Positions 62,981-64,000 of a stretch of DNA of 64,000 nt are shown here, in pieces. How positions within the stretch are numbered: the stretch's first letter is position 1; every line of letters begins with the position of its first letter. Location of the stretch: assembly GCA_051647125.1 (NCBI GenBank), contig JBOFDP010000085.1:62001-126000 (forward strand), read 5' to 3'. Position numbers and translations under genes: made by a program. Below the pieces are notes generated by a model, which was not told the DNA's origin, did no database searches, and saw only the letters and a program-made list of their open reading frames with translations. Origin of the DNA: JBOFDP01 sp051647125 (GTDB lineage: Bacteria; Bacteroidota; Bacteroidia; Chitinophagales; Chitinophagaceae).

Positions 62981-63024
62981 ATAATCATCATTTGTAATAA
63001 AAAAATTCATATATTCACAAAAAC

Positions 63025-64000
63025 ATGAATAACTATAAAATAGACAATAATGGATTCTATGGGAAATACGGAGGTGCTTTTGTACCTGAAATACTTCATC
63101 ACTGCATAGAAGAATTACAAAAAAAGTATGTTCAGATATTAGAAAATACTACTTTTCAAGAGCAATATATGCAACTACTCAAAGACTATGTAGGTAGACC
63201 TTCTCCATTATATTTTTCAAACTATCTTAGTCAAAAGTATAGTTGTAAAATATATCTCAAAAGAGAAGATCTTAACCATACAGGAGCGCATAAGATAAAT
63301 AATACTATAGGTCAAATACTTTTAGCGAAGCACATGGGAAAAACTCGTATCATTGCAGAAACAGGAGCCGGTCAGCATGGAGTAGCAACAGCTACAGTTT
63401 GTGCTTTGATGCAAATGCCTTGTGTGGTGTATATGGGAAAAACGGATGTACAGAGGCAACAACCTAATGTAGATAAAATGGAGATGTTGGGGGCTACGGT
63501 TGTTGCTGTAGTTTCTGGCAATCAAACACTTAAAGATGCTACTAACGAAGCTATTAGAGATTGGTGTAGCCACCCTACAGATACTTTTTATATTATAGGA
63601 TCTACTGTCGGTCCGCATCCGTATCCTGATATGGTTGCTCGTTTACAGTCTATCATTAGTAAGGAGATTAAAGAGCAACTTATAGAAAAGGAGTATCGTA
63701 ATTATCCAGATTTACTTATTGCTTGTGTTGGAGGAGGGAGCAATGCCGCAGGTACTTTTTTTCATTATATCAATGATGATAGAGTAAAAATTATTCTTGC
63801 AGAAGCCGGAGGAAAAGGTATAATTACGGGTATGAGTGCTGCTACTATTCATCTTGGTAAAAAAGGTGTCATACATGGGGCTTGTACTTTGCTAATGCAA
63901 GATGAAAATGGACAAATAGAAGAACCCTATTCCATGTCTGCCGGATTGGACTATCCCGGTATAGGTCCTCTACATGCGTATCTTGCTGATGAGGGCAGAG
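63025..64000 (+). CDS. trpB: Tryptophan synthase beta subunit, 3' end outside window
   Basis: Open from ATG at 63025 to the window edge: 325 codons of about 395. TrpB joins indole and serine with PLP. The N-terminus GFYGKYGGAFVPEILHHCIEEL, the PLP lysine Lys90 in REDLNHTGAHKINN, TGAGQHGVATATVCA, the phosphate loop VGGGSNAAGTF and EPYSMSAGLDYPGIGP are all typical. It is the first visible gene of a possible trp unit; trpA would be expected next. Confidence 0.96.
   Translation, partial: MNNYKIDNNGFYGKYGGAFVPEILHHCIEELQKKYVQILENTTFQEQYMQLLKDYVGRPSPLYFSNYLSQKYSCKIYLKREDLNHTGAHKINNTIGQILLAKHMGKTRIIAETGAGQHGVATATVCALMQMPCVVYMGKTDVQRQQPNVDKMEMLGATVVAVVSGNQTLKDATNEAIRDWCSHPTDTFYIIGSTVGPHPYPDMVARLQSIISKEIKEQLIEKEYRNYPDLLIACVGGGSNAAGTFFHYINDDRVKIILAEAGGKGIITGMSAATIHLGKKGVIHGACTLLMQDENGQIEEPYSMSAGLDYPGIGPLHAYLADEGR

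Noticed and set aside
1..64000. CRISPR arrays, insertion sequences, prophage or toxin-antitoxin genes
   Set aside because: I found no regularly spaced repeats, transposase, phage or toxin-like genes anywhere in the window.

Overview
The window is AT-rich, densely packed DNA from a member of the Bacteroidota. The evidence is the repeated promoter element TAnnTTTG in front of many genes, the near absence of Shine-Dalgarno sequences, and phylum-typical genes: a PorT-type secretion protein, short adenylate kinase, BshC, a deoxyhypusine-synthase-like protein, WbqC, DUF4292, YfhO and the Haem_bd protein. The standard bacterial code fits, with TAA, TAG and TGA all used as stops. The genus cannot be named from sequence alone.

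Layout. 1-4777 (minus): surface-polysaccharide operon with four glycosyltransferases (the first cut by the window edge) and a Wzy-like polymerase. 4816-7953: a direct repeat of about 310-320 bp (the dnaB promoter region plus its first 40 codons) brackets a Wzx flippase and an O-acetyltransferase broken by one in-frame stop. This looks like the scar of an insertion or replacement at a polysaccharide locus. 7834-23000: dnaB, a haem-binding protein, pdxA, a UbiD-family decarboxylase, asnA, bshC, tRNA-Leu and tRNA-Gly, rpsP, yfhO and parC. 23140-31306: tonB-like gene, folC, an atpZ/atpI-like pair, a SprT-like protease, alaS, thiamine pyrophosphokinase, NUDIX, adk. 31354-38526: the elongation operon mreC-mreD-mrdA-rodA, a metallo-beta-lactamase-fold gene, and cysE-cysM for cysteine. 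38541-51116: deoxyhypusine-synthase-like gene, holB, wbqC, lactate permease, a DUF4292 lipoprotein, menG-porT, terC, alr and a secreted M1 aminopeptidase.

51117-51672 is the longest gene-free stretch. It carries a cluster of DnaA boxes, including a perfect TTATCCACA and a back-to-back inverted pair, in very AT-rich DNA beside mnmG. About 3 kb further on lie two ParB-binding parS sites, one of them perfect. By eye the coding strand of plus genes goes from C-rich or neutral on the left to G-rich on the right. I read this as the chromosomal replication origin and partition region. 51673-64000: mnmG and ybeY (minus), then a plus run of feoA-like gene, nadD, an alpha/beta hydrolase, gpmI, pdxH, trxB, folB, rpiB, era and an outer-membrane protein, then serS (minus) and the start of trpB, possibly behind a short leader peptide.

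Most genes are ordinary housekeeping functions. The points worth a second look are the oriC/parS region, the dnaB-end duplication around the flippase, the single-stop acetyltransferase pseudogene, and a set of promoters so close to start codons that their mRNAs should be leaderless.
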